Assembly: GCA_012861695.1 (NCBI GenBank)
Contig: JAAOOA010000026.1
Coordinates: forward strand, 18,464,001 to 18,528,000
Length of the DNA stretch: 64,000 nt
DNA from: Trematomus loennbergii
Taxonomy: Eukaryota; Chordata; Actinopteri; Perciformes; Nototheniidae
Direction: 5' to 3'
A program made the position numbers and the translations under genes. How positions within the stretch are numbered: the stretch's first letter is position 1; every line of letters begins with the position of its first letter. Of this stretch, positions 23,702 through 36,090 are shown in pieces. The notes under the pieces are model-generated. The model saw only the letters and a program-made list of their open reading frames with translations. It had not been told where the DNA came from and searched no databases.

Positions 23702-26700
23702 CTATAATCATGATACTGTATTCACTAATTGTACCAAACAAGCTTAGAATACAAGCGTTCAATGAAATCCAAAGCGAGTGCATCTCTTAATTTCCATTTC
23801 TAGCATATGTCTTGAGACAATTTAAAATGGTTCTACATATATTTTGTTGCACAGGGAGAATTCATACTCAAATTCCACCAAAATTATTAATGCACAACAA
23901 ACTTTGTGGACTTTTTATGCGCTGGATTTTTCACCTTTTTTACAAGCTGCTCCAGTTTATGAGTTTAATATTTTATGGCTCTATCTTGAAAGAAATACCT
24001 AAAGACATTTCTGTGCTAAAAAAAGAAAGTGGCGTCAGCAGCAAGTGCATCTATTTTGCAGAGGGTTTGCCATCTGAATGTCAAAAGTTAGAGGCACTGA
24101 GCAATGAAGAAATACTAAAATAATCATTGCCTGAAGTTGTAACGATTTTATTTCATTTCGTGAGACAAGCCGTCACTTTTTTCAGGGAACAGATACTTTT
24201 TTCATAACCTAATTTTCAATCTGTACTCCAATTGATGACTCCAAAAACAAAAACATACAGCAGCTTTATTTTTTTCTTATCCACATCTCTCAAGCCTTGT
24301 TTATATAAGCAAAACTAAAAACTAAATAAAAAGGAAGAGAAGTCTATCTGTCTAACTTTTGGCTGGTACTGAGAGTTTTATTCAAGTAGCTGTCGATGTC
24401 ACTTGCCTCCACAATCCATTTTGCAGCGTTGCTCGTAGCTGGTGGGCACGGAAGATGACAGATTACATGAAGTAGCAATAAAGCAGCTTCAATAAAGCAT
24501 CAAATGAAACATTCAGGAGGAGGCAGAGGGATGCATTTATGAACTCAGACGAGCAAGATATCACAAAATCAAAATGCTACAGGTGGAAAGATAGACCTGT
24601 CTGTGCCTGCTGGCATCTTAAACCTGCGGAATATTTCAACCATTTGTCTATGAAACACACCATTATGAAAGGCTCTTTTGAGTCATTCATCCATCAAAAG
24701 TAATGTACATTTATGGAGGTAAGTGTCTCTGGAAGGAATGCAAGGACATCACTGTCAACTTTTATTTGGATGCTTTTGTATGAGTCTGGCAGGTATCATT
24801 TAGAACAAATGTTTTTTTGTGTTAATGTGCCAGGAAACGTTTTTTATTGTTGCTTTCATTTGACATTTCTACAGTTTTGCGATTCAGAATGAAGAATGAA
24901 CCACTTTAAGATCCAAGACCCAGCAACATGTTGGGCGCCTTACCCAGCGAGCACTCTTCTTAATCAAATAAGTGCGCAAACCTTCTTCATACGACTTGAT
25001 ATGCAGTCCTATTTATATATCCTTCTTCTTACCCTCATGACCATTGTGTATCCATTTTGGCAACAGCTCGGAGCAGCCTCGACTCGAGAAACAAGACATC
25101 CATAACAGTGCATCTGCGTTAAGTGGCAGTCCATTTCCTTTCACATTAGGGCCCTGGCCAAAGGGAAACAGGCTTTCTTCAACTCTCATTGTGCACAACA
25201 GCATATCCGTCTTTCATCTAACCCAGTGACTCGATCAATATGCATGCAAGCTAAGCACGCCTTTCTTACTCAAGTACATGAGAGCATCACGGCTCATCGT
25301 GAGGCGCCAGGGTGTTGCTGTATAATGACAGGGTGTCGTCGCTATGCTTCGTTTCTCTCCTGCCTCTGGTCCGACCTTTAACTTTCTTTACAATTGTCAA
25401 AATTAATCTATTTCTCTTTTTCCTTGAAGGTTTATTCAGTAATTTTGTACCACTTGCAATTTCGTCCATAACTAGAATGGAGTGATCGTCTGAGCAATGC
25501 TCATTATGGCTCAAAAGACGTGTGAGTTTTTGTCCTTGCTCCTTTAATTGGTTTGAAGTGGGTGGAGTTCAGTGAGTTCGGTGATGTCGAAACCATTCAT
25601 TCACATTCAAAAGATGTATTGATGAAGGCTGTTTCTAGGGTTAGGGTTCAATTATGGAAGATTTGTATTGAGTGGGAAATATGTTTAGGGTAGGCAGGAG
25701 GGATAATTGGAGGACAGGTCAAATAAACACATAACCTTTAACAATTCGTTTGTGCCTTACATTTTCCTGGCGTTAACCGTTAAATATGAATGTTTCCGAA
25801 CCTTTATCTCGTTTAAACCTTTGGCTTTAAGATACTTTTCAGCCCCCAGTGTCATTGTTACCATAAGACATGCTTTTTGACTCTTCAGAGCAGACACCAC
25901 ATTTCTTGACGGGAGCTTTCTCTGCTGAAACAACACGGAACAGCCTTCGCTCTGCTGTCGTCTGAGACATCACAGTGTGTTAAGCCAAGAGAAGAGATTG
26001 ATAAAACATACCGTCACCATGGCACTTCAATCCTGAAGCTCAAGGACTTCCAAGATTCATAACAAATTCCGGAGTAGCTGCAGATCAGAGATAGTGTCGC
26101 TAAATGGTATTCGTGAAGCTTGGATCTGGACAAAAAAAAAAGGTGATGTTTGAGTGTTTTCCCCCAAAAAAAATTCAATTTGTTTTTGTTAATCAACATT
26201 TGAAGGAGTCCACTTGGAATACAAACTATTTCAAAACCAAATACCTGACAATCTGTAATAAACCACCTGAGGATACTTCACACGGATCTCCAATTAGCCA
26301 GCCTGCTCAGCCAGAAAAGCTAATAGAGTTGTAGCATGATATATTTTACTTATTAACATAGCCAGTTATTTGGGGAGGCAGCTGCACTGTAATTGTTAAG
26401 GATGTGCGGAAGAAAGTAATTAGATCATTGCAAGGCTGTGTTTTGCCTGCAGCTGTCTGTTTTTTATCAGTTTTTCCAAATGGGTTTTTCAGAATTCTCC
26501 TTCTTTGTCCATACAGAAGTCCAATTATCTTTTTCTATTTGTGTATTTATTCATGATAATTTACAGAGAATGGAATGATGGCAGTTTAATATGCATTGAA
26601 TGTGCCAATGGATTTTTAGGCAATGCCACAGGGGGCTTTTGGCTTGGATAGCGATGCTTAAAAACAACAAACCGTAAGATGTCATGTGAGATGTTTTTTA

Positions 26701-27591
26701 AGTCTCCTGCCGTTTGTTGAATTTGTCGAGGATTTGGCGTCACCAGGAGTAGTTCCCATATCTTGTTGTTGCCCCAGTTAAGCTGCATTCACATAATACG
26801 CAATCTGCTATTTGCTCACCACTAGGTAGGTCTCCGAGCATTGAAAACAGCTAGTTACGTTTAGTTTCTATGGTTACCTCGTTTAATTGGACATCTCATT
26901 AGTTCACATACAAACTAAAGCTGAATACTGAACCCATCCGGCCCATTGTGATCTTCCCCATCAGGTGCATCTGAAACACGTGTTTCCATTACAGGAAGGG
27001 ATCCATCAAATATTAAATTGTGCTAAAATGCTCTGCTGGGCTGCTGCCATGGAAATATGGACTGTCATTTGTACTCTCAACATTATCTACTTCTAATTTC
27101 TGGATCATTGTCTGCTCACAAACGAGGCAGGGAGGTGGTTCTAATATGCCAAGCTAATGGCTTTTCCTTTCATTACTGCCTTCCTTGGAGTGCACAGAAA
27201 TTAGCCGGTGTATATTACAAAGATGGAGATGTCATGAGTGGAAGTTATTGGGATAGTTTCTCTAACAAATACAAGAAAGAAAACTTCACAAGTGCTCTAT
27301 TCTTAGTTGAACCTGACTCTGCCTGTTCTCTCTGGTGGTCTCAGATCTTGTGTCCCTTTCTGTCGCTTCATGTCTAATTAATTAACCCAGCTTGGTCCTT
27401 TCAGAGCCCTCCGCAGCAGAAGCATGTTACCTAGGTAGCGACAGATCACACTACATGTCTACTTGTGTTGATGTGAGCAGGAAATACTTAAAAAGGATGG
27501 TTAAGTAGATTCTTTACTGAGGAGTTAACGTCATTACAACCTTACAATTGCTGCTAACAGGCACAAATAGAAGAAGGTTGCTCCACATTTT
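23702..27591. other. Intergenic, no gene seen
   Basis: AT-rich sequence with only chance-length ORFs. A four-unit telomere-like stretch (ctagggttagggttc) lies near 25636. I see no splice-supported exons. Confidence 0.4.
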
Positions 27592-27952
27592 TTAAAAGGG
27601 GCCCTTTTATGCTCAATTCAGGTTTCATTGTATTTTGTGCCTCTACTATGACATGTTTACTTGCTTTAATTTTATGTTCAAATTGGTGTTTATTTGTCTC
27701 ATACTGCCTGTGCTGCAGCACCTCTTTTCAACCTCTGTCTGTTAGCTGGTTATCACTTAGAGATGTCCCGCCCCTTAGCCTATCATTTACAATGTGTTGG
27801 AGTAATGATGTCACTATGTAGTGGAAGTAAACGTAAAAGTCCAATTGTGACATTTGAGATTCAAGCCTTTGCTGACCATTTACATGCACACAAACCTATA
27901 ACACATTTCAGAAAAGGGAACACCCCAAAGATCATAATAGGGCCCCTTTTAA
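27592..27952 (+). mobile_element. Full-length TTAA-type MITE, family A (361 bp)
   Basis: The left end ttaaaaggggcccttttatg is inverted at the right end (cataatagggccccttttaa) with one mismatch, and TTAA sits at both borders. TTAA target sites are typical of piggyBac and Kolobok elements, so the class is inferred from that. Internal blocks match the copies at 17688-18085, 35440-35851 and, reversed, 48984-49112. It has no transposase ORF. Confidence 0.85.
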
Positions 27953-30147
27953 CATCAGACAAATATATACATCTTCATGTACAGATAATACTGAATATGT
28001 GATGAGATAAGATTTCCCACTGTTTCCTCTCACAGCTGCCCTCTTTCTTATATCTGATTAGTGACAACATTGAATCACAAGATTTTGTCATCGCACAACT
28101 TTAAACAAATTGACAAGTATACAGCCTTCAAATCTAGGTTGTCAAAACATATCCATACTGAGCTAGATTTGCGAGATGAAAGAAGGATTAATAAATACAA
28201 GGGTCTATCCAACCAAGGCCTCGGGGAAAAACACCGGAAATGAAAAGAATAATATTACAATCAATCCATAAAGAGCAATATATTTCACAATCAAATCAAC
28301 TTAGTGCATTGAATAATATAAAAACGAGACATGACTGTTTATCGGCCCCTTCAGTATATTATTTAGCCTGAATGCCTTAGGACGGATACATTTTTTATCA
28401 GAGACAGAAGCTGGCTAAACTCGAGCTGAATTAGCTTGGATGATAAATACTTTTTTCATCGTGAAGTAATTGTCCTGCCAGGAAGAGAAGTTCATTTAAC
28501 AGCAAATGCTCAGTCTAATCTAATATAAATCTAGTCCTAACTATTGGTTCTGGTGTTTAAGTTTAAAGGACTATAAATCCCTAGATTAAGTATTTGAATA
28601 TTTTAATTTGGAACTGACAGGCTATTGTACCATCTGTTTTTATATCGACCTTATCTGCTCTAACAATTCGTCTCACAAGTCTGGCATCTTGTTAAGGCTC
28701 CAAGTGCTCACATTTAGAAAAATATGTAGCTCTCCGGTCACAGCCGCAGATAAATGGAGTTGCTGTGCTCGCAGGAGTTACAGCCTGTCGCTATCACTGC
28801 CTACGGGCCATAAATAGGATGAAACCTGTGACACATTTAATTAAATCAAAAGCTCAAGCTGTCCGACATTGTGTTTGGCCCTCCCTCCATTTGGTCCTAA
28901 TGGATGCTTGTGGTCCGTAATGCCTCGGTGCCAGAACCACTCTGACAGCTCTGGGGAGTGATGCTGAATAATAGGGCTTTGTCAGAACTGCTAATAAATC
29001 TACATTGTTGGAGAAAGTCGTCAAATTGTCTGAGGAAAAGATCACATCTCCAAATCATTTATCTACCCAAAGGATTGAAGAAACGGAATTTAATGTATAA
29101 AAAGAAATCCATGTTTGGGGCAATTTGCTGAACCCAGAGGTAAACAATGCTCAAGCTGTCGGGGAAAATCCTGTGATCCGGTTGACGAGTCGTTGAAAGG
29201 CCGAGATTTATCGGGGAAGACTGACTTGAGCCACGTCAGCTGGCAGGTAGCATCTGGATAAAATCACACCAACTGCGCCTCGTCACGAGGTAATCCACAT
29301 GTAGATTCAAGATGTGACAAAGAGCAGCTGGGCTCCAGATGTAACACCACCGCCAGATAAATCACTGCTGATCTTCTCTGCTTTGTCATGCTGTTGCGCA
29401 GCGATTGAAAGGTAGATAAGAGATTAGCATTTGGCAGCAGATTTCATGCCGTGATGGAAATCCAATTACCACTTCATTCTATCATATCATGTGTGAGTGT
29501 GAGATATGCTACTCCAGTGGAGAGACATTTAGAGTAGTCTTAAAGGGGACAAAACTAGTTTTGAAGCTCCAATATTCAATCATTTTGGAATTTAAATAAT
29601 GACAAAGGAACATAAAAAGCATTTTCAGCCTTCAATTTATTTTTATTGTAACAAGCAGCACTTGGTAGCAAGTACCTAGACCATTAATGAGCTGGATGGC
29701 ATTCTCGACAAAGTCCATTTGCTGTTACCGTTGCTATGTTGGACAACTTTTGGACAACAATGTGGTGATGTTATCTTTTTTCATCATAATTGGAGCTTGT
29801 TAAGAGTATTGGACATGGACAAAAATAACACCTGAGGGGGGAATTGACCAAAGTTGTTTGGGTTGTCACTCCACGGAATTACATTTGATTGGATTTACTT
29901 TTTATCTACACCCCCGACTGTGGCATGACTCATCAGAATATTTTTTTTCCAGAAAACAAGACAAAACAGGAAGGTAAATATTGATGAGAATAATTAACTT
30001 TACTCTCATTATGGCTGTTTTGATATCCACCAACTCCTGATGGAAATATCTGTTTCTAAGCAGCTTGTTAATTGTATCTATCATCTGTTTAGTTTTGAAC
30101 AAAAGATGTTCTGTACAGTCGGTATCAAAGCTTTTTTAAGAGGCCAA
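27953..30147. other. Intergenic; possible regulatory sequence in 28840-29490
   Basis: No gene or clear repeat is seen. The part from 28840 to 29490 is less AT-rich than its surroundings. It is dense in short motifs such as agataag, cagctg and caattacc, which is compatible with a conserved non-coding element but not proof of one. Confidence 0.35.
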
Positions 30148-30760
30148 AAGTGAATATTTTAGGCTGTAAAACCAGGCGGCAACCTACAGATCTAGAAAGT
30201 GAAATACCTTTAACACGCATTCTCTCCAACGGCCAGCAGGGGTTGACTCCATTGGACGCAAGAAATGTCTAATTGTATAGAAGTCTATGAGAGAATTAAC
30301 TACTTATTTTCTTAATTTATTACATCAGTAACCCTTTTCCTAATGACTTTATGGTCTCAATCGCTACTTTTATGTTTTCTTCAATATAGCATGAGGTCAA
30401 TTTTGTAAACTTGGTCATATTAACAGTAAAATTGATGATTAAGCATTGTATGCTTTACGGCAGGGCTACTTGTGATTGACAGTTCCCCGCCACAGTGTTT
30501 TCCAGTTTTGATGTGGTCCCTGTTTTCAAACCTAATCCTTTCATAGTGTGTTCTATGCCTTACACTATACCGTAGTCCACCAAACTTTGTGGGGCCAAGA
30601 CTTATATAGAGTCTATGGGTATACCAAAACTTTAAAACAATAAAATGCTTTGCAGAGCTGAGGGGTTCATTCTCCATGGGTTACTAGTTCCCTCTTTCCA
30701 GTACATTAAAGTAATAAGAATCCATTATGTGTAAAACATATTGATGACTTCCCCTTTAAT
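30148..30760. repeat. Fuller copy of the percomorph-type dispersed repeat
   Basis: Recognisable blocks are acggccagcaggggttgact, tgtatagaagtctatgagag, cctaatgactttatggtctc, gcatgaggtc, tacttgtgattgacagttcc and agactctatgg-type sequence. The 3469-3925 segments are partial relatives. Its transposition class is not evident from the sequence, and no coding frame is preserved. Confidence 0.6.
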
Positions 30761-31985
30761 GCAACAGAAAACTGCAATGAAAGAAAGTAGAACAACACTA
30801 AATGGGTCAGTAAATAAAGCCAAGTTGCAAAAGATAGTTCAACATCACTGTTGCTGCTATTTATTGCAGACCTACTGGCTTTGCTGTGTGCTTTTTTAAC
30901 ACATCGGATGGCAGAATAAATACTAGTGCTAGCACGGATTCAGAATTGCCATATATTGTACAAAATTAAGTGACTGACCTGGCACGACTCAAAAAGTCCC
31001 AGCTGGAAGGTTTGACAACATCCTCTGTGCAAAAACAGGATATGCCCAAAAGAAATTGATGTTTGTGCAGCTGTCACCCCCCTTCTTTCTACAAAAATTA
31101 AATGTTACAAATGTATTGTAATGCTCCAGCTGTTAACAGGAATAACCAATGACGCTTGCCACAAGGATTTTTTATTTTAATTTCAGCTGTGATTCAATTT
31201 CACGCTTTACTCATATATTTATCTCAAGGATTAGCAAATGTGTTCAGGCCTACAGCTACTAAGCCTTTAATCTGTAATATCATAATAACCTATATCCTTG
31301 ATCTTGAAGATATGAGCTATGCAAATATTTCATGCCGAAAGCAGAAGGTGTATAATTTCCACAACTTCCTCCCCCTCAGATATTCAAGTTCCTGCCCCAA
31401 GTACCTTATTGCTCATTTTGATGTGCTGTCAAATGGATTGAGGTGTGATGTCTGTTGCTTCACGGTACATCCTTATCTCACTGCCTACTGCCATTGTCAG
31501 AGTGGTTGTAAAAGTTTGATAATTTTTTCATGTTCAAAAAGTTGTGTCTTGGTGGTTTACGGTTAGTATAAGGAGCTGGTAATGTGTCTTCTTTGAGATA
31601 TACAAATTAGCATATTTGGAGTACTGACATTTGGAATGAGACTATTTATCAAGCACCACATTTTCCATTACTATCGGCAGCCATTATTTTGATTTTCTGT
31701 CTTTGTGAGCAGGATTACGGATAAACTACTTGCATGAAACTTGGTGGAAGGGATTAGCACGGACTGAGAGAGAACCCATTACATTTTGGAGGGATCCAAA
31801 CCACAGGGCAAACACAAGTAAATGTTATGTTTCAAGTCGGAACAACAACTTCTAAACATTTCAATAGCAGCAATAAAACCAAGACCATGAATTTGCCTTG
31901 GCAGAGGCCTGCACTCTCTCTAAGTGCCACCATTTCCGGATATAATTGTCCGAAACTAAAGTGTAGTTTCTTGAGGGATACTTAA
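30761..31985. other. Intergenic, no gene seen
   Basis: A 136-codon + strand ORF (31156-31566) lacks any recognisable domain and is of chance length for DNA this AT-rich. Nothing else is supported. Confidence 0.4.
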
Positions 31986-31989
31986 CTAT

Positions 31990-32110
31990 ATTTATAATAA
32001 TAATAACAATAAAGCTTTATTTATATAGCACTTTTCATACAACACATGCAGCTCAAAGTGCTTTACAAAATGACACATCACAAGTTAAAAACAAACAAGA
32101 AATGTAAAAG
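31990..32110 (-). repeat. Antisense LINE-type 3' end with (TTA)n tail
   Basis: The plus strand reads ataataataataacaataaa, then gctttatttatatagcactt and 'gctcaaagtgctttacaaa'. On the minus strand this is a 3' end with a microsatellite tail, related to 8885-9255. The further sequence to about 32400 is AT-rich and may belong to the same insertion. Confidence 0.65.
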
Positions 32111-32459
32111 GTGCATGCAGCAAAATATAACATTTTATCAGGTTAATAGACACAAGGAGGTAAAATGTATGATAATACAAATAAAATAAATAAATAATGG
32201 TTTCTCTCTGACAGGTAAGACACAAGCCAATAGAGTCAATGTAACATATCAAATATCGAATATAAAACCCCATAAAACAAAGTGAACATATAGGTATAAC
32301 AGAAATAAAAAATAAAAATATTAAGACCTACAAAATAAATAAAACAATATAAAGGTAGATAAATAATAAAGACTAAAATAACATTTAAAGTGGGGGGTTT
32401 ACAACATGTTTGACAGGACAAGGAGGTTTATTCAAATAAAACTAAATATTTTATGACGA

Positions 32460-35439
32460 AATGTAAGGCAGGCTCCATTCTATTTTGATGATAACCTTCG
32501 AAAAAGAAAATTCACGATTTACACATTTGGAAAGAATTGGCTGAATCGTAGTGAATCTGAATCAGTTGATCAGTTGCCTGGCAACAGTGTTGGTTTTGGC
32601 ATCAACAGGTTTTTCCAGCCTACAGACTTTAAAGACATGCTTAGGCAGACTACACGAGACAACAATATGTAAACAGAAGGTATTTCTGAATGGAAATGTA
32701 TATTTCTCAATATCGTTTGCTATTAAAAGTCACAATACATCAAAAAATAAAACAAAAATCTTTACATTTTGAGTTATGTTTCATGTTTATAGTGAAGTTC
32801 TGAAACTCTGTCCATCTTCCTTCCATCATCGAGCTAATCTGATCATACCGGATCAACAAACAAAGCTTCGAGCACAGCCTTCACTCAGCCTGATCCTTAA
32901 TTCCCTCCAGTCAAAATCTTTCTGTAGTGTTGTAGAATAGCTATGTTCAGATAGCATTCTTTATTATTTCCCAAAGCAAAGAAACATCCATTAATGAAAT
33001 TGCATTCACATCTGTTTCTGCCTTTGTTCAAATGAGCATGTTTGAACTCTGTATCTGTGTCTTTCTGTGTTTATTGCTTTTTGTTCAGTTACGTGGGCAG
33101 AATAAAGGAAGAAGTCCGCAATTTAAAGTTAGCAAAATAGATAAGAACTTCTTGAAATAAGACAGTGACATGAATAAACATCACTGTCTGATAATGACTG
33201 ATGTTTAAAACAAAGGGGAGAAGAGAAAAAGTCCCCTTGGTTGCTAACTTCTTTTGTTCGAGTATTGAACGACCATTTCAACCATTAACGTTTCCCTGGA
33301 TAACGTTTTATTTTGTAATTCAGCTTGGGAAATACTAGCCTTCACAGAAATACTAGCCTTCACAGCCTCAAAAACTAATGCTAATGGGTTCAGTTTATGT
33401 TACAGGGGATCAACACAATTTAATAAATGTTTTACTCACTATGTATGTCCAACACAAGGTAAACCCTGCATGTATTATATATGTATTTTTTGCCTATTTG
33501 GTTTGTTTAAAATGGTAAATGCGTCTCCTAGCTGTCTTAAATTGTCAGTAAACATTCATAGTCTAACTTGCAATACCTTACAACCCTTTGAATACGCTTA
33601 TTGATCCAGGGATATATGCAAACACATGCGGTGTTAACTCAATCCCCTGATGTAGAGAACAATGTGTCCACACCACATTACAGAGAATGGAGAGCCTTCA
33701 TTATTCTCTTCAAGTGTCCAACGAAAACAGTCTTTGTCCCTTCAGTGTTCAGTAACATATTCGGGCTCTTTCATCTGGAACCACAAGGTTGTAGACGTGT
33801 GAGCACCAAGCAACACATTGTGTAGGAAATGTAATTTGAATGGATCAGGGGCAAGTGTCGTGCTGACACGAGAATCAAAGACAAAGGCAGCTTCCTGAAT
33901 GCAGCAAGATACTGGCTATGCTGCGAAGAAGTAGCACCACAATACAGGAACTACATGCTGTGTACATAAACCCCTAATTCATCAATAATTCACTAGTGTT
34001 TGGAAGGAAAGAGGATATTGCATACAGACCTAACATACATTGGATGAACAACTTTCTCCAAGATCAGAACACTAGAGTTTACAGCTAAAACTCAAACGTT
34101 TGATGTCATTAAGTCTGCTCTGATTGGTGAATCCATTCATTGTCTATTCATACTCAAGCATTTATACTTCACCACAAGTTTGACACTTTTCTCGACTGGT
34201 TCAACTTTCCGGCCTTTTAAATGATGGATTGGAATATCAATATACAGTAGGTAGTGTTCTCCTTCAAGATATATTACTAAAACATATTATGTATTTTTAT
34301 TATCTGAATTTATATATTAAATATTTGTTAAGATTTAGCTTGGAGTCACAAGTGTGTCGCATGATGAGATTGAATCCAAAATGAGACAAAGTGAAGCACA
34401 CCACAGCTTTGTCCCAGGGGGCTTATCACCCCCTTGGCTTACTCCATTGGGATTTTAAGTGAATTAGTCAATCCTGTGCAGTTGTAACTGTGGGAAGGGG
34501 CACATGTTTTATGTAAAGTTACTTTGAGCGTTGGGCATTTTGGTGCTTACTTGGATTCTGTTTTTATACAATTGTAATTGCTGGTTTTAACATGTTTACT
34601 TGGTTCATTACAAATCTTCAAAAGATTATGTAGCATTTCTTTTATTATGGATCAATGGCGGTTAAAATACATTTTTCTACATTCTTTTTTTGCAATATAT
34701 TTTCTACCAATGCCTCCTCATTATAATCACTGAATGGGATGAAACTCCACAGAAAAAAGGAAATGTATACCCTTCCTAATTTTTGTGAAGGCTAAACATT
34801 AAATGCTTCCTTAGGCAAAATGAAAACAACATTTATCACCTCAATATGTAGTTAAACCCACCCATCAATACATTGATGCTGATGGATGCTAATTACCTCA
34901 ATGAAGGAGATTAAATCATATATATATGCCGCCTAACCTGATTGCACACTTTCTTATATTGGACAGAGATGTGATAAGCAGGGACATTAATAACATGATT
35001 CTGAATGAGGTGTCCTTTCTTTAATGGGTACTCTTGCAGTAAAACTCCTTCACCAAGGGAGCAAGTGACAGAAATATAAAGAGAAAGGTGCAATTACTGC
35101 TCGCCCAAACGGACCAATCAGGTGCCATTTGGCCCATTGTTCTCATTCCACAGGGAGAGTAATTCAGGGCTGAAAGGGCATTGATTGCACCGCTCCAAAA
35201 TCCAACTCCAAATCCATGGGAATGCTACTCCAGTGAGAATGCAACAGGACTGTGAATGGACTGCTAATAGAGACCGACTGCCCCTCTGAGATCACTGCAA
35301 GTGTTCTGAAAGAGGAACTGAGGTCATTGCTATTTGCTTTCCCAGCCTTTAAAAACATGCTTGGCTTTTCCTCAGTCACTTCCTTTAGTTCCCATCTACA
35401 CACAAATAAAAGTTTTAATCATACTTTTTCTTCTCTCTT
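32460..35439. other. Intergenic, no gene seen
   Basis: The stretch contains a perfect short tandem duplication at 33331-33367 (aaatactagccttcacag twice). Otherwise it is AT-rich without supported genes. Confidence 0.4.
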
Positions 35440-35851
35440 TCAGGTTCATATTTATGTTGTGCCTCTACTGCGACATGTTTACATGCTCCAATGTTCAAAA
35501 AGTGCTTTATTTTCTTCTCCCTCTGTCTGAAACCAGAGCCCAGTCCGCTCTGATTGGTTAGCCGGCCGGCTCTTTTGCGATTGGTCAACCGCTTAGAGAT
35601 GTGTTGGAAATGTTCCGCCCCTTAGCCTATCACGTACAAAGTGTTGAAGTGCTAGCCAATAGAAGCGTCAGTGTTACATAGATGTTACTAAGTTACGAAA
35701 ACAAACAAAGGAGTCCAATGTCCATTGTGTGTGTGGAAGAGAAACTCGGGAACTTTGGGATTTTAGCCTTTGCAGACCATTTACATGCACAAAAAACCCA
35801 TACAGTACTAGAGGAAATTAAAACCCAAAAAGCACAATAGGGCCTTTTTAA
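35440..35851 (+). mobile_element. TTAA-type MITE family A, near-complete copy
   Basis: The copy begins near 'atgttgtgcctctactgcga' and ends 'caatagggcctttttaa'. It shares the blocks ctgaaaccagagcccagtcc, gctctgattggttagcc and tgcagaccatttacatgcac with the 27592 copy. The left terminus has decayed. It lies about 240 bp left of the long inverted-repeat transposon. Confidence 0.8.
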
Positions 35852-36082
35852 CACTTTGACTTATTTATGTACATTCCAAAGTGCCCAATGGTATACAATC
35901 CCAACAATGAAACAATGAAAATGTAAAGAGTTAAGTTAAAATTCCTGAAGTATCTTTCAAGTTTCTTCTCTCATTGTTCAAGGAGCCATAGTAGCCTAAC
36001 ACAATATATCCAACGTGGAATGGAAGGGAAAACCATATCCTATTCGTTTTTCAAAGCGCAGAGGTGACTACAGGGAAGAAGC

Positions 36083-36090
36083 GTCACAGG
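36083..36090. repeat. Left target-site duplication of the long-inverted-repeat element
   Basis: The sequence gtcacagg is identical to 39108-39115. Both copies are followed by c, so the duplication may be counted as 9 bp. Confidence 0.85.

Noticed and set aside
31156..31566. 136-codon + strand ORF in the intergenic region
   Set aside because: Hydrophobic, AT-driven composition with no domain, no Kozak support and no neighbouring exons.
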